A stretch of DNA of 35,205 bases from Dongibacter bovis (GCA_902763085.1 CACWQW010000042.1:1-35205), one strand, 5' to 3'. Positions 15,327 through 27,430 are shown, counted from the stretch's first letter. The notes: generated from the letters alone by a model not told the origin. Translations and numbers: made by a program.

Positions 15327-18284
15327 ATGGGCATGATCGTTCAGAACAACAATGCCTCGATGCTGGCGCTCGGCCAACTCAAGAAAAATGAAACGACGCT
15401 ATCGAAACAACTGCATAAAGTCGCGAGCGGGATGAAGATCAACTCCGCCGGGGATGGCGCGTCTGAGTATTCCATCTCGGAAAAGATGCGCATCCGTATC
15501 CGTGCGCTCGGGCAGGACCATGACAATGTCAGCAAGGGCGCAGATATGCTGTATCTTGCGGAAGGCGGCATCCAGAACCAGATCAACATCCTGCGCACGA
15601 TCAAGGAGAAAGTCATCGATGCGAGCAACGATACAAACACGGAGATCGACCGCGCGACCATCCAAAAGGAGATCAATCAGGGCTGGAGCCAGATACAGGA
15701 GATTGCGACAGACACGAGCTACAACGGGCGCAACGTCCTCCTCGAGGGGAATATGGTCGTCGACACGGTCAAGAGCTGGAACGTCCTGGACCAGGTCACG
15801 CAGGCGCCGGACAGTGAGATGAGCGGCCTGCTGACGTACAAGCAGCATGAAGCCAGTCTGATCGACACGCTCGATGGACAGACAGGGCCGTTCGATACAT
15901 TCAACGACTGGAAGGAAACCGTACCGGCGGCTGCGACGTCGACGATGACGACGATGGGCATTTCCTCGACGACGGCTTTGACTGGCTACACCGCTGGCAC
16001 GCCGAACACCGTGACGATCGATCTATCGCAGGCATATACCGATGCGAATGTTCCGAACAATCTTGACAATACGGGTTTCTCCATCCCGAGCAACTGGAGG
16101 TATGTCCTGACGACAGACCCCTCGCGGAACTATCAGAATGTTGATAAAACCATCGATATCTCGAACTGCACGTCGCTGGCAGAGGTGGCGCAGAAAATCG
16201 CAGGCATCTCCTATAGCTATAGCGGCGTCACCGCGACGGCCTCTGGCACGACGGTGACGTTCACGACGACGAGCACAGGGGCCTCGACGAACAACACGAC
16301 CGCAGAGGGCATCACGCGCCAGGCGAAGACGGAGCAGGTGGGCGCCCATCCTGTGATCCCCGCGCGGCCGGCGACGCCAGCATCGCCGGCCGCCTCCGCC
16401 ACGCACGTCCTCGGCGGCATCACGCTCTCCGGCGGCGTCGACGAATCGGGCATTCCAGATATCATCGATATGCCGTATACCGCGGGCAAGGCGGCGACGG
16501 GCTCTTGGAATATCAGCGGGGTACCGGCAGGCTCAGGGATCCAGCTCAAGACAGGCGGATATACATACTACCTGCAGTTCACAGATGGCACCAACGGATT
16601 CGCTCATGATCCTAATACAAATATCTTCACTATCGGGAAGGACGCAGTCTCCACCCGGAGCTTCGGTGACTCGTCTTATGGCGTCACCGTGACCGTCAAC
16701 CATGGCACGCTGAGCATCCAGTCGCGGAACGCGAAATACGGCGCGACGTCGGCGAGCCGATTCTCCGTCGTCGACGCCTTTGCCGAGGGAGCGGCCAAGC
16801 CGGCGCAGCCAGCGACGCCGGAGCAGCCAGCAGATCCAGGAAGGACCGTCACGTATACGGCCGTCGCGGCGCTCGGCGCGAATACGATCCAGAACCTTAG
16901 GACTGGCACGGACGGCACGCCGGCACATACGGTCATCGACCTCTCGGCGTACGATACGACGGATGCGAAGGCCCTTGAGGATTTCATCGCAGGCCTGGCA
17001 GGGAAAGGGCTGACCGTCACCAATCCCTCTTCCACTTCGTCCTCGACAGGCGTTGAATTCATCGACAGCCAGGACGAGAACGACGGCCTGCCCGGAGAGA
17101 ATGCGCTCTACAAGCTCAACAACAATTCCAGCGTCAACTATGCGCTGCATCTCTCGCCTGCCATCAACACGTATCAGCAGGTCGACCTCGCCTCCCTGCG
17201 CAGCGCAGTCGCGAGCGGGACGACGATCGCCAAAGCTTTTGCCGATCTGATGAACGGCAAGGTCCATTCATCCATTGTCTACGACACCACCGATCCGACG
17301 AAAGTCGTGGGTCTCAAGGTCACCGGCCCGCAGAATGCCAACCTCGAGGTCGCGGAGGGGGAGCTCCGCCATTACGACCTGGACTTCGCCTCCTGGCTGA
17401 AAGACCATCCGGACCTGAAGCTCCCCGGCGACCTCGAGGGGAAGGGCTTCCGCACCTATTGCGCGACGGACTCCTCCCAATGGTTCAATTTCGAATTCAT
17501 CAACGGCACGAAGGATATGGACGGCAAGCCGCTCTCAGGCAAGGACGGCTCGTCGGTGGTGAAAGAGGACATCAAGACCATCGTCATCGACGTCGAGCAA
17601 GTGACCGACGCGAAATCGCTCGTGAAGGCCATCTACGACCAGGCGGAGCCTGTCCTGACGGGGGGCGACAAGCGCTTCAACCACTTGATGCGGCTCTCTG
17701 GCGACCCGGAGAACGGGATCCTGCGCGTCTACGATGAGCGCCGGTTCCCCGTGGATACCTATCCGGACTATCAGACGAAGGGCGCGAAGATCGGCACGGG
17801 GATCATGGACAACGTCGTCCTGAGCCGGCGAAAAGTCTATTCGGATGACCTCGTGATCCAGGATACCGACCACGCGAGCCAGAACATCCACATCAAGATC
17901 CCCCGCACGACGCTCGACCATGTCCTCGGCTACACTCCCGGCACGAGAGAGCCGGAGGACTACCATGTGCTGACGAAGGAAAAGCGCGAGATGCTGCTCG
18001 GCATTCCGCCGAAGGAAGGCGCGCTCGACCATGGTCTGAACTACCTGATCGACGCGAATACGCTCATCGGTGCGCAGATCAACCGCATGTACTACTCCGG
18101 GCAGAACATCCAGACGGCGTCGGAAAATACGACGGCGAGCGAGTCGGTGATCCGCGACGCGGATATGGCGAAGGAAATGACGGGATATGTGCGGAGCAGC
18201 ATCCTCGCGCAAACGGCGCAGAGCATGCTCGCGCAGGCCAATCAGAATGCCGGGGCCGTGCTGAGCCTGCTCGGCGGACAGTGA
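15327..18284 (+). CDS. Flagellin with a very large central domain
   Basis: The N-terminal 150 residues (from MGMIVQNNNASMLALGQLKK) and the C-terminal 90 (NIQTASENTTASESVIRDAD to AQANQNAGAVLSLLGG) are the conserved D0/D1 helices that polymerise into the filament. Between them lie about 740 residues that would be exposed on the filament surface, with two proline/alanine-rich linkers (around ARPATPASPA and KPAQPATPEQPADP). Flagellins are usually about 270-550 residues, so this one (about 985) is exceptionally long. ATG 15327 is preferred because it aligns with the start of the second flagellin (MAMIVKNN); ATG 15309 in the same frame would add six residues. Export is by the flagellar type III system, and sigma-28 control is indicated upstream. 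Confidence 0.9.
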   Translation: MGMIVQNNNASMLALGQLKKNETTLSKQLHKVASGMKINSAGDGASEYSISEKMRIRIRALGQDHDNVSKGADMLYLAEGGIQNQINILRTIKEKVIDASNDTNTEIDRATIQKEINQGWSQIQEIATDTSYNGRNVLLEGNMVVDTVKSWNVLDQVTQAPDSEMSGLLTYKQHEASLIDTLDGQTGPFDTFNDWKETVPAAATSTMTTMGISSTTALTGYTAGTPNTVTIDLSQAYTDANVPNNLDNTGFSIPSNWRYVLTTDPSRNYQNVDKTIDISNCTSLAEVAQKIAGISYSYSGVTATASGTTVTFTTTSTGASTNNTTAEGITRQAKTEQVGAHPVIPARPATPASPAASATHVLGGITLSGGVDESGIPDIIDMPYTAGKAATGSWNISGVPAGSGIQLKTGGYTYYLQFTDGTNGFAHDPNTNIFTIGKDAVSTRSFGDSSYGVTVTVNHGTLSIQSRNAKYGATSASRFSVVDAFAEGAAKPAQPATPEQPADPGRTVTYTAVAALGANTIQNLRTGTDGTPAHTVIDLSAYDTTDAKALEDFIAGLAGKGLTVTNPSSTSSSTGVEFIDSQDENDGLPGENALYKLNNNSSVNYALHLSPAINTYQQVDLASLRSAVASGTTIAKAFADLMNGKVHSSIVYDTTDPTKVVGLKVTGPQNANLEVAEGELRHYDLDFASWLKDHPDLKLPGDLEGKGFRTYCATDSSQWFNFEFINGTKDMDGKPLSGKDGSSVVKEDIKTIVIDVEQVTDAKSLVKAIYDQAEPVLTGGDKRFNHLMRLSGDPENGILRVYDERRFPVDTYPDYQTKGAKIGTGIMDNVVLSRRKVYSDDLVIQDTDHASQNIHIKIPRTTLDHVLGYTPGTREPEDYHVLTKEKREMLLGIPPKEGALDHGLNYLIDANTLIGAQINRMYYSGQNIQTASENTTASESVIRDADMAKEMTGYVRSSILAQTAQSMLAQANQNAGAVLSLLGGQ

Positions 18285-18301
18285 CGCAGGAGAAAGCACC
18301 C

Positions 18302-18329
18302 TTAAGTTTTTTATAAAAATGACGATATA
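18302..18329 (+). promoter_or_regulatory. Sigma-28-type promoter of the second flagellin gene
   Basis: TTAAGTTTT (18302-18310) and ACGATATA (18322-18329) with an 11-base spacer repeat the blocks upstream of the large flagellin gene exactly. Transcription would begin about 75 bases before the ATG at 18412, and a GGGAGG ribosome site is correctly placed. Confidence 0.75.
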
Positions 18330-18411
18330 ACATAAGAGAAAGGAAAATCGTCTGAGAAGATGATGTGCAGATAGCCGGAAAACAGGATCGTACTCAGGGA
18401 GGAATATCGAG

Positions 18412-19743
18412 ATGGCTATGATAGTCAAAAATAATATTGGCGCAAAAAAGACGCTGAACGAGCTGAATAAGAACGAAAAGGCGATGAGCAAAGATCTCAA
18501 GAAACTCGCCTCGGGACTCAAGATCGGCAGCGCGGCGGACGATGCCTCCGGCTACGCCATCTCGGAGCGGATGGCGGTGCAGATTCGCGGCCTCGACCAG
18601 GACAGCCAGAACACGCAGAACAGCCAAGCGCTCATGAAGACGGCGTCCGGCGCGCTCGACTCGACGATGGACATCCTCAAGACGCTCAAGGAAAAGGCCA
18701 TCAATGCGGCGAACGATACGAACACGGACGCTGATCGCGCGACGATTCAGAAAGAGGTGAATCAGGCGATTCAGCAGATCGATGAAAATGCGCAGGTGAC
18801 CTACAACGGGAAAACAATACTGGATGGGTCGAAAAATAGCGAAGTTGTTGGGCTTAGTGGCAAGGGGACATCGACGTATCTCACAAATGGATATTTTTCA
18901 GATGATACAGATAGGATTTCTACAATTGTGGATTTGAAGTCGAAGACGGGCGAGAACCTTAATATACTGCCAGGCGATCGTATTATTGTTTCCTATGTAA
19001 AGAATGGACAGACGTATTCGAATGAAGGGGGATTAGAAGTAAAAGACGGTTCCATGTTTTATGAGATGTTTGAGTGGGATCCTTGTAGAGATGATATTGA
19101 TATCACGGATGGTTCGTATACAGCAGAGATAGGTATAGGAGCCAATGGGGAAAAGGTTTATACGCAAGATGGGAAGAGTGCGATTTCTTATCATGCCAAG
19201 AATCCAGGCCTTGATGGACAGATCGCAGGCCTCACCATCCGTGTAGAGGATTCTGAGGGGAATCCGAAGAAAAGCATCAACCGGATCATGGACAATTTCA
19301 CCGAGACGATTCGCGCGCAGGATCCCTCACCGGACAATGCGATGACGTTCCAGGTGGGCACGAAGGCCAATCAGAGCATCCGTCTCGGTTTCACGGATAT
19401 GCGCTCCTATGCACTCGGCCTCGCGAGCAAGGACGGCAAGGCCATCGACATCTCGAGTCAGGTGAGTGCGAACGCCGCGATCAGTGCGTTCGACAACGCG
19501 GTCGAGAAAGTCCTCGCCCAGCAGACGACGCTCGGCGCGGTGACGAGCCGCATGGACTATACGAACGCGAACATCGTGACGGCGAGTGAGAATGTCACGG
19601 CGTCGAAATCGGTGATCAGCGACGCGGATATGGCGAAGGAAATGACCTCCTTCACGAAGAACAACATCATCACGCAGGCGGCGCAGTCCATGCTCGCCCA
19701 GGCGAACCAGACGAGCAGCGCGGTGCTGAGCCTGCTCCAGTAA
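18412..19743 (+). CDS. Flagellin, standard size
   Basis: This 443-residue flagellin has conserved N-terminal (MAMIVKNNIGAKKTLNELNK, LASGLKIGSAADDASGYAIS) and C-terminal (ENVTASKSVISDADMAKEMT, LAQANQTSSAVLSLLQ) D0/D1 regions closely related to those of the large flagellin next door. The central part, about 18830-19200, is markedly more AT-rich than both ends, as if the surface-exposed domain had been exchanged by recombination. Two flagellins under matching sigma-28 promoters suggest a mixed filament or alternative filament types. A strong terminator follows. Confidence 0.95.
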   Translation: MAMIVKNNIGAKKTLNELNKNEKAMSKDLKKLASGLKIGSAADDASGYAISERMAVQIRGLDQDSQNTQNSQALMKTASGALDSTMDILKTLKEKAINAANDTNTDADRATIQKEVNQAIQQIDENAQVTYNGKTILDGSKNSEVVGLSGKGTSTYLTNGYFSDDTDRISTIVDLKSKTGENLNILPGDRIIVSYVKNGQTYSNEGGLEVKDGSMFYEMFEWDPCRDDIDITDGSYTAEIGIGANGEKVYTQDGKSAISYHAKNPGLDGQIAGLTIRVEDSEGNPKKSINRIMDNFTETIRAQDPSPDNAMTFQVGTKANQSIRLGFTDMRSYALGLASKDGKAIDISSQVSANAAISAFDNAVEKVLAQQTTLGAVTSRMDYTNANIVTASENVTASKSVISDADMAKEMTSFTKNNIITQAAQSMLAQANQTSSAVLSLLQ

Positions 19744-19760
19744 GATAGTGAGAGACGAGA

Positions 19761-19812
19761 GCCATCCCCTTAGGGAGACGGGGGTATCCCCCTGCAGGGG
19801 GTGGCTTTTTGT
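19761..19812 (+). terminator. Terminator after the flagellin genes
   Basis: The outer arms GCCATCCCC/GGGGGTGGC enclose smaller G/C hairpins and are followed by TTTTT. The structure starts 17 bases after the flagellin stop. The rest of the gap to 19922 contains no clear promoter. Confidence 0.8.
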
Positions 19813-21693
19813 TGTAAGAGTGAAGCACAACGTTTGCAGAGCGGACGCTGGTGCAGGTCGTTTCGTGGAACGATAACGCACACCGTAGGAGACGATGTGC
19901 GCGATATAGGAGAGGGATAACATGAGGAAGGAACGAGTCGCCAGGAAGGAACGGTTGGCACTGCAGGTCGGCATCGCGCTGACGGCCGGGGTGTTCGGCG
20001 CTGTCCCCGTAGCAGAGGGCGCGCCGGTGCTCGACAAGGTCGTGACGGCAGGGACGCAGGTCGCGCAGAGCGGCAGCATCACGGACGTGACGGGCACGCA
20101 GCCGAACAACATCGTGAAGTGGACGGATTTCTCTGTGAATCAGGGAGAAACGGTCCGCTTTGACAAGGGCGCGCAGGAGAAAAACTACCTGAACCTCGTC
20201 ACGGGACCGAAGACTTCGGAGATTGCGGGCAGCATCGAGGGCGGCAAGGACGTCTATCTCGTCAATCCCCACGGCGTGATCTTCAGCCACGGCGCGCAGG
20301 TCAATGTCGGCAATCTCTACGTATCGACGGAGAACACGGACGCGGCGCTCGAGGCGTTCCATGCGGGCAAGACGCCAGGGGCGGTGCTGACGGCAGGGAC
20401 GGCGAACGCGGATGTCGTCAATCTCGGCGGCATCGCGGCCTCCTCCGTCATCGTGAACGGCGATACGATCCGGTTCCTCACCGACAACGTGCAGGCGCAG
20501 GATGTGACCCTGCAGGCGGTGAAAAGCGTCGTCAAAGAACAGACGGCGACGCAGAGCGCCTCTACAGGCGTCCTGCGTGCCGCAGCACTGGCGGCAAAGC
20601 CAAGCTATGTACTGCGTGCGCCGAGCGTCTCGAATAAGACTCAGCGGCAACTATACGCCAATCGGCGGTAACAGCTACAGCGCGTTCACGGGAAATTTCG
20701 ACGGCAATTTCCATACGATCAGCGGCATCGAGGTATCCGGCGGCACCTACGGCGGCCTGTTCGGCCTTACGAGTGGTGCGACGATTCAGAATGTCGGCGT
20801 GAAAAGTGGGACGATTAACGCACAATATGTTGGCGGTATTGTTGGTCGGGCGGAGAATCAGACCAAATTGATAGATGTCTTTAATGATGGAACAACGATT
20901 CAGCCGACGGGAAAAAGGGTAAATAGCTTTTATGCAGGAGGTATCGTTGGCTATGCACAAAATAGTAGTATAAATAAAGCCTATAATACAGGGGCGATAG
21001 GTGGTAGAGGCGGTGGAATTCTAGGCTGTTCGGATTTCACAACCGTTAGCAATGTGTATAATACTTATGTTAGCAATAATAGCGCTACAGGAATTGTAGG
21101 ATATGGAGTGAAGAATGATACGGTTTCCTCCATTACGAATGCGTACACCACAGGTAATATAATTGCTAACAATCTCTATACCGGAAAGCAGAGTAATGCA
21201 TATTCTGTAACAGGAGTAGATACTGCAAGTAAAACAAGTGCAACGTATTCAGGCTTCGACATCAGCTCCAGCGGCTCCGATGACACCGTCTGGCGCATCT
21301 ACGAGGGCCACAGCCTCCCGCTGCTGCGCGATTTCCTGCGCCGCGGCAAGGGCGCGGTGACGGTCAGCTATGACTATGCGCAGGGGGACAACAAAGGCAC
21401 GATCAACGGCAGCGATCTCACGCTGACGTACAACAATCAGGATGTGACGCTCAGCAATATCAACTATACGAATGCGAACGGCCTCACCATCGACACAGCG
21501 AAAATCACGCAGGATACGGCAAGCCTGCGCAATGCGAACGTATATACTGATACGGAAAAAAATGTGTCTTCCAACGGTCAGATGGCATTCTACTGCACGT
21601 CGCAGGATGGCTATGACCTCGTGGGGAACAACGTCTATATCAACCAGCGAGAGGTCAACATCTCCGGGGACTCGGTGGCTGGCAAGCATATCA

Positions 21694-24600
21694 CGAAAGT
21701 CTACGATGGCAAGGTGGATGCATCGGATGCCGTGAAGGCACTGTTCAATGCCTCGGATACCTCTGTAACGGGGCTGATTGCGGGCGATACGACGGCGACA
21801 CTCAATGCCAATGATCTGAAGGCTTCCTTCCAGGATAAGAACGTCGGCGTCGGCAAGACGGTCACGGCGAACGGCACGCTGAAGCTCACGCAGACGGCGC
21901 ATAACTACAAGGTCACGGGCAGCGGGACGGCGCAGCTGAGTAATGTCACGCTCACCGGCGACATCACGCCGGCGCCGCTGACGCTCAGCCTTGCAGACGG
22001 CAAGACACTCACGAAGGTCTACGAAGGCAAGGCGAATGCCGCGACGGCGGAGACGGTGTCGAGCCTGTTCTCAAAGGACAAGACGGTGACCGGGCTCAAG
22101 ACGGATGAAAACGGCAAGACGGACGATGTGGCGCTCGGCTTCCGGAATAACGATGCCAAGGGAACATACGGGGCGAAGGAAGCAGACGGCACGTTCACGC
22201 CGGACGGCAGCGCGGGAGCGCATGATGTACAGCTCACGGGCATCCAGCTTTCCGGCGCGGATGCGGGGAACTACAACCTCATCGACGCGAGCGGGAACAG
22301 GGAACATCATCTGGGGCGAGCAATACACGCCCGGGAAGGATGCGACCGCGAGCGGCACGCTCCGGGATGTCGGCAAGGCATCCGGCGGCACGGCGTACCT
22401 CAACGGCACCATCACGAAGCGGAACCTCACGGCGGACGGCTTCACGTGGTATGATGGCAGCACGCCGCACGCGGTGCAGGACAACACCAAGGAATACGAC
22501 ACGACATCCGCCTACACGGCGGCGAACGGCAAATCGGTCAACAAGGCGGACGGCAGCAGCGCGGGTCTCGTCACAGGGGATCAGGTTGCCTTTACCGTGC
22601 AGCAGAGCGGCACGCATTTCGTCAATGCTGCCGTCGCGGACGGCAAGGTCACGGTACAAAATAACGATGCGAAGACCGTCAAGGACGCCAACCAGATCGC
22701 CTATGCCGTGACCGTCTCCGGCGAGGATGCGAAAAACTACACGCTCAACGGGCAGGACATCATAGACGGCGGCACGGCGACCGTCTACGGCGAGGGGCAT
22801 ATCACGCCGCGCACGCTGCTCGTCGCGGCTACGGACGGCAAGGTCTTCGAGAAGACCTATGACGGCGGTACGGCGCTGAAGACGAGCGACGGCAAAGGCA
22901 CGGACGAGAATCCCTTCACGCTGGCGGACGGCTATCTCGCCTACACGGGCGACGACCGCCACCAGCTCCTGAACGACGGGGCGACGATCACCTATACGGG
23001 CACTTACAGCGATCCAAACGTCGTGCGTGACGCAACAAGCGGCAAGGCGACGACGAAGGACGTCACATTCACCGCGCAGGTCAAGGATGCAGATGGACAG
23101 CCCTCGCAGAACTATGTCTTTCAACGCGACGGCAATGTCAATACGACGATGGAGTTTCAGGGCAAGGGCATCATCAACCCCGCGAAGATCACGGCTGTGA
23201 CATTTGAGGATGCCCACAAGCCGTATGACAGCACCTCGAAAAATTCATCGATCACGATGACAGGCGCGACGGGACTCGTGAACGGCGAGAGCTTCAGCGA
23301 TATCCTGAAGGCGGGTACAGACAGTCAGTACGTCGTGCAAAACGGCGGCACCTATCAGGTGACGTCGCATGTCGACGCGACGAACGCGAGCTATACCGTC
23401 TCTCTCCAAAATCCGAAGGGAAACTATGACCTCGAGCTGCCGCAAGACGCGAAGGGCAACTATCTCGCCTATGGCAAAGGAACCATCACGCCGCTTACGA
23501 TCACAAAGATCACGCTCAACCCCAAGACGGACACGCCCATCACCAAGGTCTACGACGGCAACAACGATGTCACGCATAAGGAAAACGGGCAGACCGTCGA
23601 GGCGAAGTCGTACGTCACGACACTCGAAGCGGAGATCCCAAACTCCACGAACAAGCTGACCTTTACGCAGGATGCGGCGAGCCTCGGCTACACGGTGGCA
23701 GGGGCAAGCTTTGCGGAAAAGAACAGCAACAACGGCCAAAAGCAGGATGTCACCTACTATCTCAATGTCAAAGGGCCGGATGGGTTTGCAGACTATAAAT
23801 TTGACGACAGCCTGCTCGATCATGGGAGAGTCAAGGCGGCTTACGCGCCGCAGGGCGTCATCAAGCCGCGCAAGGTCATCGCGACGGCGCCGAAGGATAT
23901 CAGGAAAGAATACGACGCGACGGATGCGGTCGTCAAAGCGAACGCGAACGACCCGCTGATTTCCTATACCCATTTCCCGGCGGACGGCCAGCCGGGGCTT
24001 GTCTCGGGCGACGCAGATGCGTCGACGGGCGTCTATCGAGCGACGGCGGCGGCCAAGAAGAACGGCGAACAGGACGCAGACGCAGGCGCAAAGGATGTCC
24101 GCTACACGCTCGGCATCCAGACGAGCGATCCCACGAACTACGAGATCGTCGACGCGAGCGGGCAGAAGGTGCAGACGCTCACGGGGAGCGGCACGATCGA
24201 CAAGCGCGGCCTCACCATCTCGTTTGACCGTACGACAAAGACGTATGACGGCACCGCTGCCGTCCCGCAGGACGCGGCGCATATCCTGCCGCAGTTCGAC
24301 GATGGCGCGGGAAATGCCGTCATCAAGAAGGATGGCACGAAGGCGGCCTTTGACGTCACGCAGGTGCGCGGCGAGTACCATGACGCCGCGGGCAACAAGG
24401 TGTCGGACGTCGGGACAGGACTCGCCGTGGCGTACAGCAATCTCGTGCAGGCGCTCGACAGCCATGCGAAGAACTATGCGAAGAACTACATCATCAACGG
24501 CGGCACGGACGCGGCGAAGGGCACGGGCGACATCACGAAGCTCAAGCTGACGAATCTCCATTTCTCGTTCGACGTCACGAAGGAATACGACGGCACGACA

Positions 24601-27430
24601 GACGTTGCCTACACCGACCGGCAGGGCGCGCGGCACGAGGCGGTCTCGTTCATCGGCGATCACTACGTCGATCTCAACGGCAACGGGACGTACGACGTGG
24701 GCGACGTGCTGCTCGGCGGCGCGGATAAGAGCGGCCTCACCATCCAGTCGGCGCAGTATGCAGGCAAGGATGCGGGCAACCAACAGGTGACGTACGAGAT
24801 CGGCCTCGGGAATCTCAACAACTACGACCTCTCGGGCATCTCGAACGTCTCGTCGGGGGACACGACGCTTACCTTCACGGCACAGACGCAGGGCACCATC
24901 ACGCCGCGCAAGGTCTACGCGTCGCTCGCTACGCCGAAGAAGGTCACGAAGGTCTACGACGGCGACACGTCGATCCGCCAGGACAAGGCGTTGCAGAACA
25001 TCATGGGCGACGTCCGCCTCGACGGCCTGCTCGCAGGGGATGGCGTCTGCCTCGATTCCTCCCCCACGCAGGCGACGTACGCGGACAAGAACGCGGGGAA
25101 GAACAAGAACGTCTGCTACAAGATCGCCCTCACGGGCGCGCAGACGAAGAACTATAAGGTCGTCGGTGCCGATGGCAATCCGCTCGTGGACGGCCAGCTC
25201 GTGAGCACAGGGACGGGCACGATCGAGAAGGCGCCGCTCACCATCGGCTTCGGCCGCGTGGAAAAGACGTACGACAATCGTGCTGACGTCACGACGAGCA
25301 GCGCCGCGGGCGATGCCACGACCATCCGACCGACGCTTAAGGGATTCGTGAATGACGAAAAAGCCGACTTCGATCAGGACGCCACGAAGCTCATCGAGGG
25401 CTACTACATGGCGTGGGACGACAAGACGGGAACGCCTGTTGAGAACGCGCACGTGCGCCGGGACAGAAGCGGTAACGTCATGGACAAGGCCGTGTGCTAC
25501 AAGGGCATCGACAAGGCGTTCGCCGCTGCGAGCGATGACGTGCTCAAGAACTATGAGATCGCGGCGGCGGAGCCCGGCGCGCAGTTCCTCGCGTCCGGCA
25601 CGAACGGCGTCAAGGACACCGTCTATTTCTCCGAGGCGCTCCAAAAGGGGCGGATCAAGCCGCTCGCGCTTGCACAGGGGCAGATCCAGGAAAAGTGGAC
25701 GGAGCCCAAGCCCATCACGAAGGAGTATGACACGACGGATCAGGTGCTCGATCCAAAGCAGTATTTCACGCTCCACGAGACGGTCACGGGGCAAGACATC
25801 CCCATCACGTACGATCTGCAGTCCGCAGTCTATGACAACCATCAGGTCGACCAGACGAACGGGCAGCAGGTCGGCGTGACGTATACGATCAACGGCATCT
25901 CGCAGCAGGCGCTCGGGGACTTCGTCATCGACCAGACGACGCAGGATGCCTTTAAGAACCAGACGTATCATACGACTGGCGAGATCACGCCGAAGCTGAT
26001 CCGCGCGAAGCTCGACAAGACTGCGGACATCGTCAAGACGTATGACGGCAGGACGGATGCCGATCCGAAGAAACTCGTCTTCGACGAGTCCTACGATGCG
26101 CAGGGGAACCGCCTCACGGACGATGGCATCTACCCGCAGGACAAGCTGCAGGTGCAGGCGGTCGTCAAAGCGGAGTATGATGACAAGAACGCCACGATCG
26201 CCCCCGGGGCGGCACCGACGAATGCGCGGAAGATCACCTATACGCTCGGCATCAACGATCAGACGGGGAAGGGGAACTATGCGCTCGACACGAGTGCTGC
26301 GCAGAACACATACCTGGCGACGGGCGATATCGCGCGCCGCCAGGTCTACGTGGATTTCACGGGCGGTTCGCTCGACAAGCTGTATGACGGCACGCCCGAC
26401 CTCAAGAGTTCCGGGGGCAGTCTTGCCACGCTGCTGCCGCTGGATGCGAAGCATGAGACGGGCGTCGTCCAAGGGGACGACGTGCACCTCGATGCGAGCA
26501 AGGCGAGCGGCAGATACGCGAGTGCGCATGTACGGCGCGATGCGTCCGGCAAGCCTGTGGCGCAGGACGTCCACTTGAGCGGCATCACGTTCGGCGGTAA
26601 CGATGTGGGAAACTACATCCTCGCCGCCAACCCCGGGAGCTCGTCCGCGCGCACGGTGACGAAGGACGGCGTGACCCAGGTGGAGCTCACCGGGCGCGGC
26701 GTCATCTCCCCGGTGACGATCGCCGTCTCGCTGAAGAACAGGAACATCACGAAGGAATACGATGGCACGACCGCCGTCGACAGCAAGTACCTCAGCGACA
26801 ACCTGCAGTGGGATACCGCACCGCTCGTCGCGCGCGGCGACAAGCTCGTGACGAAGTGGGTGCACACGCCTGCTTTTGCCTCGAAGAATGTCAAGGGCAC
26901 GGATGGACGCGGCACGAATCCCGTGACGTTCGATTTCTCCTGGAGCAATGTGGGGGGGGACGGCGCCACGTACCATGACTACGATGTCGTGCCCGGCACG
27001 AGCGGCTCCGTCACGGGGCAGGGCGCGCAGGCGGTCGCGCATCTCACCGCGAACGGGAAGATCACGCCACGCCTGCTCATCGCCTCGAGCGGCGCCCGTG
27101 CGACGAAAGTCTACGATGCGACGCCGGACGTCCTGGGAGACGCGGGCAAGAACCTCGTCTTCACGCGGCGGGATGGCAGCAGCGTCTTCGGCATGGGCGA
27201 TACGATCAACGACCTGCACGTCAAGGCGGACGCGAAGTACCTGGAGACGGCGCCTGGCAGGGGCGATGCCGCCGATGCGACGGCAGGCGTGGCAGCGGAC
27301 GGCTCGAGCCTGCCGCTGCTCGACCACGATGTCGCCTATACGAACATCACGCTCGGCAATGACAACTACGCGCTCGATCCCGCCTCGGCGAAGTCCGTGA
27401 CGGGCAAGGGCACCATCACGCGTGCCACGC
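21694..27430 (+). repeat. About 16 YDG-type repeats of the TpsA exoprotein
   Basis: A motif of the form [T/K]K-[V/E/T]-YDG or a near variant recurs at about 21694, 22012, 22490, 22850, 23218, 23543, 23905, 24237, 24578, 24946, 25262, 25720, 26035, 26376, 26748 and 27106. The usual period is 105-125 codons, with two longer gaps of about 155. Each unit ends with a G-x-I-x-P or G-x-I-T-x turn before the next. These are stacked beta domains typical of long adhesin stalks. Divergence between units is high, so the array is old. Confidence 0.8.
22293..22306 (+). repeat. 7-bp tandem duplication causing a frameshift in the TpsA gene
   Basis: GGGAACA occurs twice in direct succession (22293-22299 and 22300-22306). 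Removing one copy restores a continuous frame reading DASGNIIWGEQYTPG across the join. With both copies, the upstream frame ends at 22454. Confidence 0.85.
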
